Shown here in pieces: positions 40,189-49,569 of a stretch of 64,000 nucleotides of DNA. The position numbers and the translations under genes were made by a program. The stretch covers positions 1 to 64,000 of the forward strand of contig JAVBOM010000031.1 in assembly GCA_031550535.1 (NCBI GenBank), read 5' to 3'. The first letter of the stretch is position 1. Every line of letters begins with the position of its first letter. The notes beneath the pieces are model-generated. The model made no database searches, was not told the DNA's origin, and saw nothing but the letters and a program-made list of their open reading frames with translations. Source of the stretch: Avichristensenella sp031550535. Its GTDB lineage: Bacteria > Bacillota > Clostridia > Christensenellales > Aristaeellaceae.

Positions 40189-41357
40189 GGCGACTCCACC
40201 ACCGGCAGGATGCCGGATTCCGGATCGATAATCATCGTCGAATATGTGGGGTCGCGCAGGAACAGCTCCAGCGCCTGCTTGTTCGCCGTGTAATCGACCA
40301 CCGTGCCCTCGTACCCGCCAATCAGCGTGCGCTCATGGTCGTACTCCAGCGGCAGGATCTCAAGCTGGATGACGTTGAACGTGCTGTCACGCTGGCCCGG
40401 GTCGCCGTAGGCGGAGCGCAGAATCGCCTCCACGATGCTCCCGATCTGGTCATCCGTCAGGTTATGATAGGACTTGTTGAACACCGGCTGCAACAGCTCG
40501 GCCAGGAACGCCTTGTCCTCGTCGGTCATCGCGTCGGTGTCGATGGGCCGCCTGCTGTCCAGCTCGGCCTCGGTCGGCATTTCCGCCTTCCCCTGGTAGA
40601 ACACCGCGCGCTCTTCCACGAACTGGCGCATCTTGAAGAAGAGCTGCCCGATGACTTCCACCTCGCGCATGCAGCAGTTGATGACCGAGTCGTACTGCAG
40701 CCACCCGTAGCCCACCGCCTGGATGCCGGACAGGTGCGTTTCAGGGCCGTAGTCCAGCAAATAGTACTGTTCCAGAATGCTGTTGAACGCCGTCTCGTCC
40801 GCGCCCAGGTTCATCAGCGCGGTGAGCGCGCTTTCCGCTTTGGAGGCGACCATCCCGTTCAGCGCGTTCCGCTCCTCACGGCTCACGTCCAGCGTCACGC
40901 CGCCGTATGTGTCGATCACCGCCGCCAGGTTCAGAAAGTTGATGGACAGGTAGGACGTAATCTCCTGGCCAAAGTTTTCGTTGAAGATTTTCAGGGTCTC
41001 CTCGGGGCCGCCCACGCGAAACGGCTGATCCAGCAACTGCGGCGTCTCGTACCCCGGATAGTCGACGAATGTATCCCACAGGAAGCTGATTTTCTTCACA
41101 GCGCCAAGCGAAGGGCTCATCGAAAACAGCATCACCGTATTGCCGACGTTTCCGCCGTTGTTCAACATTCCCTCGTTGCAGATCAGCAGAAACGTAACCC
41201 AATCGGACGTGTCGCTTTCAGGCGTCTCGCCTTCGGCTGGAGCGGAGGCAGACTCCGTCCCGGCCGTGGCATCCGCCGTGTCCGAGGCGTATGCCGTAAG
41301 CATCATGTTCAGGCAAAGTATCAGACAGAGGGCCACCGCTCTTTTCCACGCACTCAT
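40185..41357 (-). CDS. LCP (LytR-CpsA-Psr)-like secreted protein, degenerate
   Basis: A 390-residue protein with a signal peptide (about 1-24, ending TAYA). The next ~200 residues follow the LCP pattern: VTFLLICNEG, TVMLFSMSPSLGAVKKISFL, WDTFVDYPGYETPQ, TSYLSINFLNLAAVIDTYGG then VTLDV. The arginines that contact the lipid pyrophosphate in active LCP enzymes (RSDT and PRDT contexts) read VGNT and LWDT here, so catalysis is doubtful. LCP enzymes attach polysaccharides to peptidoglycan. It overlaps both neighbours by 4 nt (ATGA), so it is co-translated with the giant repeat protein and the peptidase. Confidence 0.75.
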   Translation of the reverse strand: MSAWKRAVALCLILCLNMMLTAYASDTADATAGTESASAPAEGETPESDTSDWVTFLLICNEGMLNNGGNVGNTVMLFSMSPSLGAVKKISFLWDTFVDYPGYETPQLLDQPFRVGGPEETLKIFNENFGQEITSYLSINFLNLAAVIDTYGGVTLDVSREERNALNGMVASKAESALTALMNLGADETAFNSILEQYYLLDYGPETHLSGIQAVGYGWLQYDSVINCCMREVEVIGQLFFKMRQFVEERAVFYQGKAEMPTEAELDSRRPIDTDAMTDEDKAFLAELLQPVFNKSYHNLTDDQIGSIVEAILRSAYGDPGQRDSTFNVIQLEILPLEYDHERTLIGGYEGTVVDYTANKQALELFLRDPTYSTMIIDPESGILPVVESP

Positions 41358-44300
41358 GCATCATCCCGCCCTTCGGTCACCAGGACGCGATCCTGGTTGT
41401 ACTTCTCCACCTTGACGAGATTGCCAGCCTCGTCATACGTGGCGTTCCATCCCGCAATGCCGTCCTGGTTGTTCACCGGCGCGTTTCGGGCGCTCAGGTA
41501 GCGTTCGCTCAGTATCCGGCCGTTGTCATCCACCGTCCGTTCAATGATCGAATACCCCTGGGTGCAGACCGTGGCGCTGCCGCTGGCGTCATAGTATCCC
41601 TCCCAGATGGTGAAGCCGCCCGCGTTTTGCTCGTACTTCCACATGGAGTAGCCGCCCGCGGTCACGGCGATCTTGCCGTCCAGATCGTAATACACGACGG
41701 TATGCAGGCGTGTGGCGTTCAGGAACTGGCTTGTTTTGCCCGCGTAGCCGTCCGTGCACAGCACGGAGTTGCCAAAGGCGTCCAGGTAGCGCTCGGTCGT
41801 CTTGGTTTCTCCGGTCTGCGCGCCTTCCTCGTATGTGTACGTAACGGCCGCGTAGCCGTATTCGCTCGCCGCAGGGTTGCCCTGCGCATCGTAATACGTG
41901 CGGAGAATCACACGGTTGTCGCGGTCGTAGGACATTTGCTCCCCGTAGGAACCGGCCACGGCGACCGGGTTGCCGTCCGTGTCGTAATAGCGCTGGGCCC
42001 GGACGTTTCCACGGTTGGTGTATTCGTAACTCGCGGCCCAATATCCTGCCTCGACTGTCACTGGCTCGTCGTTCTCGTCATAGTGCTCCACGCGGATCAC
42101 GTTGCCCGCGCGATCCCGCGTCTCCACCCAGACCGGCGACACGGCGGGTCCCGTGCGCGTCTCATCCTCGCAGCGGATGAGGTAGTTGTGATCGTCGTCA
42201 AAGTACGTGTAATCCCGGCGGCTGTACCCCCCGGCGACAAGGACAGGATGGTCGTTCTCGTCCTTGTACGCCTCGGACATCAATTGCTTGCCGTCATAGG
42301 TTGACGCTTTGCTGGCAAAGCCGTCGATGCTCCGCACCGGGGTGCCGTCCGGGGCGTAGTAGCCCAAGAACACCTCGTTGCCCTGGTCATCGAAGTATCG
42401 TTCCACCGAGGCGTACATAAGCTCCTTGGACGGGGTGAGCGCCTCGTCGGCATTGAGGTACATTTCGCCCAGGAGCCTTCCGTCGGTATCATAGCTCCTG
42501 ATGTGCACCGCGTAGCCGTCACGCGTATTGCACAGCTGGCCCTGGGTGTCGTAGTAGGTCTGCCGGGCGATGGCGCCCTGCGGGCTATATTCCGTGGCAC
42601 AGGCCGCATAGCCCTTGACGATCAGCATCGGCTGCTCCCTGCGTCCCAGGTACTGCGCGTAGATCTCGCGGTTGGCGAGGTCATACTGCCGCCGCACAAT
42701 TGCGTAGCCGGCGTTCGCAACGACAAGGCTGCCCTGCGGGTCGTAATACCGCTCCTCCACCACATTGCCGCGGTCGTCCACCTCGCGCTCCATCGTGGAG
42801 TACAGGACGCCGGTATGAACCGCCGGGTTACCCTGCGCCGTCAGGTACTGGCGGCGAACCAGTGCGTTCTGCGCGTTGTACTCACTGCGCATGGCCGCGT
42901 AGCCGTACTTGCACCATGTGGGATTCCCCATGATGTCGTAATAGCTCTCGCGCAGGATGTTGCCAGCCTTATCCACCTCCCGCCGCAGGGACGCGTAGCC
43001 CAACTGCAGCGTGATCGGCGCGCCGTCCATTCCAAAGTACGCGATGCCGACGATCTGATTCATGTGGTTGTAGGTCCTTCTGTACGACGCATACCCGTCT
43101 ACGCACAGAACCGGCTGGTTCGTCGCGTCAAAGTAGCTTTCGGTGAGGATGTTGCCGCCCTTGTCCACCGTGCGCGCCAGCGAGGTATAGCCCGCGGCGA
43201 TGACGGTGGGCTGGTACGTGTCGTCCAGGTAGTCGATGCGCACAACGCGCTTGCTCTCGTCGTAGGTGTACTCGGTGACGGCGTAGCCGTCCGTGGTGAC
43301 GATGGGCTTGCCGTCCAGGTCCTGATAGATGGTCCGCCAAACAGCGCCCTCGTTGCCGTATATAAGCGCCGTGGCCGCGTAGCCCTTGGACAGCGAGACG
43401 GGCTGGTTGTTTTCGTCCAGATAGCGGACGTACGTCCGGCGGTTATCCAGATCGTAGGTGTACTCGACCGTCGCGTATCCCGCGGCAATCATCACGGGCT
43501 GCAGGGACGCGTCCAGGTATTCCTCCCGGAGCAGGTTCCCGCTCGCGTCATATATCCGCCGCACCACCGCGTGGCGGAGGGTCAGCGACGCGATCTTCTC
43601 GTTCTCGTCCAGGAACTGCTCGGCGATCACCCGGTTGTACAGGTCATACTCCCGCTGCCAGACACTGAACCCTTCCGGAAGCCGCGTGAGCTTGCCCTCG
43701 GTATCCATATACCGGACCTGCAGTGTGTTCCCCGCCGCGTCATACCGGTAGGCGATGGCCGAGTACCCCATGGTGCCGACCGCCGGTTCGCCCTCTTTAT
43801 TATATAGTGTCTCCAGCGTGAGGCGACCCAGCGCGTCATACTCGTTGCGAATCTGCGCGTACCCGCCCGGCACCGTCGTCACGGCCCCGTCGAACAGGTA
43901 GGTCTCGGTTTCCACCAGGCCCTTGTCCGTGTAGGTATACGCGATGGCGGAATACCGGTCGGGCAGGATCGCCGCCGTTCCCTCCGCCGTTTCGTAGGCT
44001 TTCATGGCCAGTTCGCCGTTCTCGTCCCACGTATACAGGCAGCGCGCATAGCCGTCCGCCAGATCGGTCAGGTTGCCGTCCGCGCCGTAGTAGCTTTCGT
44101 TGACCAACTGATCCTGTTCGTCGTATTCCTTCACGAGGCGGGCATATCCGGACGCCTGCAGGATCAGCTCCCCGTTTTCGTCCAGGTATTCCTCCGAGAT
44201 CAGCTCGGAGCGCTGCGTGTACTCGCTCAGTTTGGACGCGAATCCCTTGGATGTGACGGTCGGCTCACCACTCGCGTCAAAGTAGCGGATGGACAGCGTG

Positions 44301-47194
44301 TTGCCTACGGTGTCATAGACGTATTCCACCTGGGCGTAGTCGCCCCCCAGCATATACGGGGCGCCATTCTCGTCAAAATACGCCTCGCTGAGCAGCTTCC
44401 CGCGCCCGTCATAGCTCCTTTTGACATCCGCCGCGCCGACGGTGGCCTTCACGGGCTTTCCGTCCGCGTCCTGGTATGCCTCCCGGGTCAGGTTGCCGTC
44501 CAGGTCAAACTCGCGCAGCATCACGGAATAGCCGGCCTTGATCATGACCTTTTCCCCGCGAACGCCAAGGTATGTCTCCTGGACCATCCGGTCCGCGTCG
44601 TCCCAGACATACTGAATCCTGCTATAGCCGTCCGCGAGCAGAATGGGCTGGCCGTTCGCGCCGAAGTACGCCTCTTCCCATATATTGCCCCGGTAGTCGT
44701 AGGCGCGCGTCCGGACGGCATAGCCTTCCCGCAGCTTGACCAGGTTCTCGTCCGCGTCACGGTACTCGAAGCGGATGATATTCCCGCTCGCGTCATACTC
44801 GCGCACGAACACGGCATAGCCCTTGCTGTTCGTAATCAGCTCGTTCGCCTCGTCGTAATAGCCTTCCCACAGGATGTTGCCTTCCACGTCGCATTTCCTG
44901 CGGAAGGACGCATACCCCAGGCTCTCCGGGGCGACCGCTTCGCCTTCCACGTCCTTGTATGCTTCGTACACCAACTGGCCGAACTCGTCATACTCCCGTT
45001 CAATGGCGGCGTATCCCTGCGCGACCGTCACGGGCTCATCGGATTCGTCAAAGTAGGCGATTGACGTGAGCCGGCCGGCGCGGTCGTACGCCATCCGCCG
45101 CGAGGCGTATCCTTCCCGGCCCGCCAGGGGCGTTCCGGACGCGGAGAGGTACGTCTCCTCCACAAGATACCCGTTCTCGTCATAGACGCTGGCGAGCGCC
45201 GCATAGCCCTGTGTGCCGACGACCGGCATATCGTCCGCGTCGTAATAGGATACCAGCGCGACGTGGCCGTCCGCGTCGTATGCGTAGCGCACGATCGCGT
45301 ACCCCTGCGACTGCTGCAAAGGCCGTCCGTCCGTGCCAAAGTAGCAGGTGCCCGTCAGCATGCTCCGGCTGGAGAAACTGCTGGCCTGGATGGCGTACCG
45401 GCCGTTGGCGATAAGGTACTCGCCTGCCGCGCCCATATAGTACTCCCGCAGGAGCTCCCCGGCCAAGCCGTACTCACGCGAGAGCGCCGCATACCCGACC
45501 GACGCGATGACAGGCGCGCCTTCCTTGTCATAATACCTGGTGAGGATGTTGTTTTTTAGCGCGTCATACGCGTACTCCACCTCGTGCGCGCCGGCCTTGG
45601 CCGACGTATCCGGGCGGCCGTCCGCGTACCAGAACGCCTCGCGCATCAGCAGGCTGCCATCCATGCCGCCGTATTGCATGGAGCGCGCCTGGTATCCGTT
45701 TACGGACTCCGTCGCGTTTTCTTCTTCGTCCAGGTACTCCTCGTAGGACGGCATGGTCTCCTCGCCGCCGTGCTCATACTGGTAGCGGATGATCGCGTAG
45801 CCTTTTTCCTTGTTGGTCACCGGCTCCCAGTTTTTGTCCATATACCGCGTCTCAGTGACTTGCCCCCGGCCGTTGCGCGTGTTCTCGTACCCCGCGAACC
45901 CGGCTTTCAGCTCCACAAGCTCCATGTGCTGGTCGAACGTCCTGCAGCGCCTGACGTAACCGCCGCTGTCCTCGCCGAGGATGCTGCCCACCATCGACTG
46001 GAGCCGCTTCTGCAGGGATATTCCCCTGTCCGCACCGCCCACGCCCGTGGCGACCAGCCACTCGATGCGCGAGAACCCATCCTTGATCATCGTGTACTCG
46101 TCTTCAATGTCGAAGTACGTGATGCGGTAGTCATAGTCCGGCCCGTTGTACTCATGCTCGGCCATCGAATAGCCGTTCGTCAGCATGGTGCGCTGGTTAT
46201 CCGCGCCGTAATATGTCTCAAAGTGGAGGCGGTTCGCCCCGTCATACGTATAGGTAACGCGCGCAAACCCCGTCACCATCTTGGTCAGGTCGCCGTCCGC
46301 GTTGTAGTAGCAAGTTTCAATGAGGCGGTTTTTCGTATCATACGCGCGGGAAACCGACGCGTACCCCTCGATCATCCTCGTCGGGTTGCCCTCGGCGTCG
46401 TAGTAGCTCGTGCGCACCAGATTGTAGCGGCTGTCATACTTGTTTTGCTGGCGGTGGAACGACTTGACCCCGAGCACGGGCTCATGCTTCGCGTTGTAGA
46501 CCGCCATCGACAGCAGATACTGCGTGCCGCCCGAAACCTCGTATTCATACTCTACAATGGCCCCGCCTTCCGGCCCGGTCACGTAGTCGCCATGGCCGCC
46601 CGCGCCAAAGTATTCCTTCCGCGCAAGGCTTCCGTCCTCTGCGTAGGTATACTCTATAAGCGCGTATCCGCCGGAGGGGCGTATTAACTCGCCGTCCGCG
46701 TCCAGGTAGCGCGTCGCGGTGATCAGCCCGTCCGTATAGGTGTTTTCCATGCGGAAAAACCCGCCGTCCGGGCAGGCCGGGCTGCCGTCCGCAAGGTATC
46801 GCTCCTCCGTGAGCAGCTTCGCCTTCGCGTATCCGTTCACCGGGGTATACGTCCGGCGGGTGTACGCGTATCCCAGGTACATTGTCGCGCGCTTTCCCTC
46901 CAGGTCGTAGTAGTCCTCCGTCAGCACCTGGCCGTCTTCTGTATAGGTATAGGCCACCGTCGCGTACCCCTTCGCGGACATGGCCGGATTTTCGTCCAGG
47001 CCCACGATGGTTTCCGCGGTCAGCAGCTTATCCGCGTATTCCGTCTGCACAATTGTGGGCGTGAGCGGCGCCAGCGGCGCGGCAGGCGCCAGGTCCTTGC
47101 TTTCTGTGCGCGCGCCGCTCGTGCAGACGGCCAATGAGGCCGAGAGCAGGAACAACGCGGCGCGGCGGAGCGTCCCACGTACCTTTGCGTCCAT
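41354..47194 (-). CDS. Giant secreted protein of about 57 tandem ~34-residue repeats
   Basis: 1946 residues. The N-terminus (TLRRAALFLLSASLAVCTSG) is a signal sequence with a poor lipobox, so a lipoprotein is possible but unproven. From residue ~50 to the end the chain consists of about 57 imperfect repeats counted by eye. Their pattern is YDxxGNxxxExYxDxxGxPV then a few residues and GYA. The units recall YD/Rhs-type and WG-like beta-repeat proteins but fit neither exactly. No toxin or enzyme domain follows. It lies between the Wzc-like and LCP-like genes, overlapping the latter by 4 nt, so a wall-anchoring scaffold or polysaccharide-binding role is inferred. ATG 47194 has GGAGG at 7 nt; ATG 47200 is too close. 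Confidence 0.85.
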   Translation of the reverse strand: MDAKVRGTLRRAALFLLSASLAVCTSGARTESKDLAPAAPLAPLTPTIVQTEYADKLLTAETIVGLDENPAMSAKGYATVAYTYTEDGQVLTEDYYDLEGKRATMYLGYAYTRRTYTPVNGYAKAKLLTEERYLADGSPACPDGGFFRMENTYTDGLITATRYLDADGELIRPSGGYALIEYTYAEDGSLARKEYFGAGGHGDYVTGPEGGAIVEYEYEVSGGTQYLLSMAVYNAKHEPVLGVKSFHRQQNKYDSRYNLVRTSYYDAEGNPTRMIEGYASVSRAYDTKNRLIETCYYNADGDLTKMVTGFARVTYTYDGANRLHFETYYGADNQRTMLTNGYSMAEHEYNGPDYDYRITYFDIEDEYTMIKDGFSRIEWLVATGVGGADRGISLQKRLQSMVGSILGEDSGGYVRRCRTFDQHMELVELKAGFAGYENTRNGRGQVTETRYMDKNWEPVTNKEKGYAIIRYQYEHGGEETMPSYEEYLDEEENATESVNGYQARSMQYGGMDGSLLMREAFWYADGRPDTSAKAGAHEVEYAYDALKNNILTRYYDKEGAPVIASVGYAALSREYGLAGELLREYYMGAAGEYLIANGRYAIQASSFSSRSMLTGTCYFGTDGRPLQQSQGYAIVRYAYDADGHVALVSYYDADDMPVVGTQGYAALASVYDENGYLVEETYLSASGTPLAGREGYASRRMAYDRAGRLTSIAYFDESDEPVTVAQGYAAIEREYDEFGQLVYEAYKDVEGEAVAPESLGYASFRRKCDVEGNILWEGYYDEANELITNSKGYAVFVREYDASGNIIRFEYRDADENLVKLREGYAVRTRAYDYRGNIWEEAYFGANGQPILLADGYSRIQYVWDDADRMVQETYLGVRGEKVMIKAGYSVMLREFDLDGNLTREAYQDADGKPVKATVGAADVKRSYDGRGKLLSEAYFDENGAPYMLGGDYAQVEYVYDTVGNTLSIRYFDASGEPTVTSKGFASKLSEYTQRSELISEEYLDENGELILQASGYARLVKEYDEQDQLVNESYYGADGNLTDLADGYARCLYTWDENGELAMKAYETAEGTAAILPDRYSAIAYTYTDKGLVETETYLFDGAVTTVPGGYAQIRNEYDALGRLTLETLYNKEGEPAVGTMGYSAIAYRYDAAGNTLQVRYMDTEGKLTRLPEGFSVWQREYDLYNRVIAEQFLDENEKIASLTLRHAVVRRIYDASGNLLREEYLDASLQPVMIAAGYATVEYTYDLDNRRTYVRYLDENNQPVSLSKGYAATALIYGNEGAVWRTIYQDLDGKPIVTTDGYAVTEYTYDESKRVVRIDYLDDTYQPTVIAAGYTSLARTVDKGGNILTESYFDATNQPVLCVDGYASYRRTYNHMNQIVGIAYFGMDGAPITLQLGYASLRREVDKAGNILRESYYDIMGNPTWCKYGYAAMRSEYNAQNALVRRQYLTAQGNPAVHTGVLYSTMEREVDDRGNVVEERYYDPQGSLVVANAGYAIVRRQYDLANREIYAQYLGRREQPMLIVKGYAACATEYSPQGAIARQTYYDTQGQLCNTRDGYAVHIRSYDTDGRLLGEMYLNADEALTPSKELMYASVERYFDDQGNEVFLGYYAPDGTPVRSIDGFASKASTYDGKQLMSEAYKDENDHPVLVAGGYSRRDYTYFDDDHNYLIRCEDETRTGPAVSPVWVETRDRAGNVIRVEHYDENDEPVTVEAGYWAASYEYTNRGNVRAQRYYDTDGNPVAVAGSYGEQMSYDRDNRVILRTYYDAQGNPAASEYGYAAVTYTYEEGAQTGETKTTERYLDAFGNSVLCTDGYAGKTSQFLNATRLHTVVYYDLDGKIAVTAGGYSMWKYEQNAGGFTIWEGYYDASGSATVCTQGYSIIERTVDDNGRILSERYLSARNAPVNNQDGIAGWNATYDEAGNLVKVEKYNQDRVLVTEGRDDA

Positions 47195-47234
47195 TTTCAT
47201 CCCTCCAAATCGTTGCCACGATTTGCGATTCGGT

Positions 47235-48746
47235 CTACCTGGATGTACGTTTCATTGAGGGGCCCTCGTCTTGAGCGGCCTGTTGTTCGGCCCAGTCCTG
47301 GGGATAGGGAACGGGTTGGACAATCTGCGGCGGTTCAATTCGGTATCCAGCGGAATAGACCTTGTAGTACATGGACCGCTTGTAGCTTCTGTTTACCTGC
47401 TTACCCTTCACACCTGTCATCACAAACCCCAAAATCCGCAGCCCGAGCTGGTCCGCCGTGTGCAGCGCGTGCCTGACCTCCACGAGGTTGGAGATGTTCC
47501 TGCGCGTCACCATCAGCGCACCCGCCACCTGGCCGGTCAGCACCAGCGCGTCCGCGACCAGGTTCATCGGCGGCGTGTCCAGGATGATCCAGTCATACTC
47601 CCGGCGCAAACGGTCCATCAGACGGCGCATCGCGACGGAGTTCAGCAGTTCGGTCGGGTGGTTTGGCAGTTCTCCCGAGGAAAGCAAATCCAGGCGCGGC
47701 CGCACATCCCGCTGCACCGCCTGATCAAAACTGCACGCGCCGGACAGCACGCCCGATAGCCCGTCGCAGTCCTGTTTCGCGTTCAAAAGCCGCGCTTGCG
47801 ACGGCTTGCGCATGTCCGCGTCGATCAGCAGCACCCTGCGGCTGTCCTGCGCGGTGACGATGGCGAGGTTGGCGCTGACGGTGGACTTGCCCTCCGACGG
47901 CACCGCGCTGGAGACGAGCAGCACGCGCTCGTCCGCGCCGCCCAGCGTGACATGGATGCTGGTGCGCAGCATCCTGAAAATCTCCACAATGTCCGGGCGC
48001 ATGCGCTCGGAAATGATAAACCGATCCGCCCCTTTGCCCCCTTTGCGCGGGGGGACCGGTATCGCGGCCAGCGTTTCCAGCCCGAAGCCTTCCGACAAGT
48101 CCCGCACGGTGTGTATCTTTTTGTCCAGGAGGAACGCAACGGCGATCACCGCGCAGGCCAAGAACACGCCGGCGGCAGCGCCGATCAGCCCTTTTTGCAC
48201 GGTGCCCTTGTCGTCCGGCTCATCCGGGAAGGAGGCGTAGTCGATCACCTCGACCATGCCCGCGTTGACGACCCGGATGATCTCGCCCGGCGCGAACTCG
48301 GCCACGGCATTACAAATATCGTAGGAAAGCTGCGGGTCCCCCGTCGTCGCGCTGATGGCCATGACCTCCGTGCCGGCAACCGAGCTCACGCTGAGGGACT
48401 GCGCGATCAGCGCGGGGTCATAGCGGTAGCCCAGGCGCGCCGCGACCGCCTCCATGACCTTGTTGCTGCGGATGACGACCATGTATGTCTCCATCAGCCG
48501 GGTCGCGGTGTTCAGCGCGGATTGATCGGTGTACTGGTAGTTCACCTGGTTGGGGTTGTTGGTATAGACATATACGGTCGCTGACGCGGTATAGGTGTCC
48601 GGCGTCAGGAAAACGGTTCGGGCGAGCATCCCAGCAGCGCCAATGGCGGCGCATAGCGCGATGCACCAGAGGCGCTTGAGGAGTAGCCTACCCAATTTCC
48701 CGATGTCCAGTTCGCGGACTGCCGCCTGGCTTTTTTCGTTTGGCAT
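47235..48746 (-). CDS. Wzc/CpsCD-type polysaccharide co-polymerase and tyrosine kinase
   Basis: A 503-residue fusion of chain-length determinant and BY-kinase. The Wzz domain lies between membrane segments at about 27-47 and 185-207. The kinase follows with Walker A SSAVPSEGKST near 284, Walker A' VLLIDADMRKP near 310 and Walker B WIILDTPP near 398. A C-terminal tyrosine cluster (YKRSMYYKVYSAGY) is the autophosphorylation site in this family. It regulates exopolysaccharide polymerisation and export. ATG 48746 is preceded by GGGGGGGAAG. It is separated from the giant gene by 40 bp. Confidence 0.92.
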   Translation of the reverse strand: MPNEKSQAAVRELDIGKLGRLLLKRLWCIALCAAIGAAGMLARTVFLTPDTYTASATVYVYTNNPNQVNYQYTDQSALNTATRLMETYMVVIRSNKVMEAVAARLGYRYDPALIAQSLSVSSVAGTEVMAISATTGDPQLSYDICNAVAEFAPGEIIRVVNAGMVEVIDYASFPDEPDDKGTVQKGLIGAAAGVFLACAVIAVAFLLDKKIHTVRDLSEGFGLETLAAIPVPPRKGGKGADRFIISERMRPDIVEIFRMLRTSIHVTLGGADERVLLVSSAVPSEGKSTVSANLAIVTAQDSRRVLLIDADMRKPSQARLLNAKQDCDGLSGVLSGACSFDQAVQRDVRPRLDLLSSGELPNHPTELLNSVAMRRLMDRLRREYDWIILDTPPMNLVADALVLTGQVAGALMVTRRNISNLVEVRHALHTADQLGLRILGFVMTGVKGKQVNRSYKRSMYYKVYSAGYRIEPPQIVQPVPYPQDWAEQQAAQDEGPSMKRTSR

Positions 48747-49037
48747 AGGCACTTCCCCCCCTTCCCATCGCGGTCAGCGGCGATTGTCATTTTTTGCGTT
48801 TTGACAGCGGCGCTGTCTTTGCACCAGATTCGGTGTAACCTTCTTCTCTCTTTATGCGCGGAATCCTGCTTCGCGTTTGTGTATAAGCCCCGCGATCTGT
48901 AATATTTCTGACGTATTCATACGGTTTCCCCGCATCGGAATGTTACGTCGTGTACCGTCATTCACAAGCCAGGGCGTGTGTAAAAAATGGAAATCGTGCA
49001 GGGCGGAGTGGGTTTTCCGCCAGTTCAAGGAACACAG
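48747..49037 (-). other. Intergenic region upstream of the Wzc-like gene
   Basis: It contains a GACAGCGCCGCTGTC palindrome near 48801-48815 and AT-richer sequence. No gene is convincing; a 22-codon frame near 48852-48920 has no support. The palindrome is a small hairpin in the presumed leader of the downstream genes. Confidence 0.4.
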
Positions 49038-49095
49038 AGGTGGGGATTCCTTGCGGAATCCCCTTATGGCGCCTGGTTTTTCAAACCGCGCCGCC
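49038..49095 (+). repeat. Family A repeat truncating a pseudogene
   Basis: GGGGATTCCTTGCGGAATCC hairpin and GGCGCCTGGTTTTTCAAACC dyad. It supplies the stop codon of the nucleotidyltransferase remnant on the minus strand. Confidence 0.8.
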
Positions 49096-49395
49096 TGTTT
49101 CCATGTCATCCATCAGCAGGCGTACCAGCGCGTCCGGTACATCCGCCAGACCCGGGTACAAGCGCCGTGTGGAGAAGCCACACGCCTCGTCACAAATGCG
49201 GAGAATCGCCGTGAACGCCCGCTTGCATCCAGCCGCCGTGAGCACCCTCAGCAGCTTCCCGTTGTCAATGGCCTCCGCGTTCCGCTCATAAAAGCGCCGA
49301 TATCAACGAACTGCCCGATGCTTGTGCCGACGGTCGTCAGGTAGCTCAGCAGGTGCAACACCAGGACAATCAGGGGGTCCGTCGCGCCCATCGCC
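49081..49395 (-). pseudogene. Remnant of an uncharacterised nucleotidyltransferase-family protein
   Basis: Two minus-strand frames join into one recognisable segment: LHLLSYLTTVGTSIGQFVDI, then after a one-base shift at a TTTT run near 49297, YERNAEAIDNGKLLRVLTAA and GLADVPDALVRLLMDD. This resembles the C-terminal helical part of NTP-transferase-like proteins (PF14907 type) found in peptide and polysaccharide loci. The N-terminal part is replaced by repeat sequence and the C-terminus is cut by a family A repeat. Loss by repeat invasion is inferred, and the family assignment is by eye. Confidence 0.5.
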
Positions 49396-49535
49396 GGGCA
49401 CGGCTGCCCGGCGATGGGCGCAACTTCGCCGTTTGCGTCTATAGCGATGGGCGCGAATGCGCACAGCACGACAATGCCGGGGTGCGCGATGGGCGCGAAT
49501 GCGGCCAGTGTGACAATACCAGGAATCCCTACCTC
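49396..49535 (+). repeat. Family D repeat fragments
   Basis: CGCCCATCGCCGGGCA and TGCCCGGCGATGGGCG (49387-49420) form a 16-bp perfect palindrome. GATGGGCGCGAATGCG occurs twice (49445 and 49487), the reverse of the CGCGCCCATCGC block near 11.88 kb. No gene. Confidence 0.6.
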
Positions 49536-49569
49536 AGCAATCGTGCGGCGCGCGGAAAGGATCCCCGTG

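Noticed and set aside
41354..47194. Rhs or contact-dependent toxin interpretation of the giant repeat protein
   Set aside because: There is no conserved Rhs core, no PxxxxDPxGL-like cleavage site and no C-terminal toxin or immunity gene; the repeats run to the end of the protein.
48852..49109. Minus frame ending NTSEILQIAGLIHKREAGFRA
   Set aside because: Its upstream half is a family A repeat and the remaining 22 codons have no homologue that I recognise and only a weak ribosome site.
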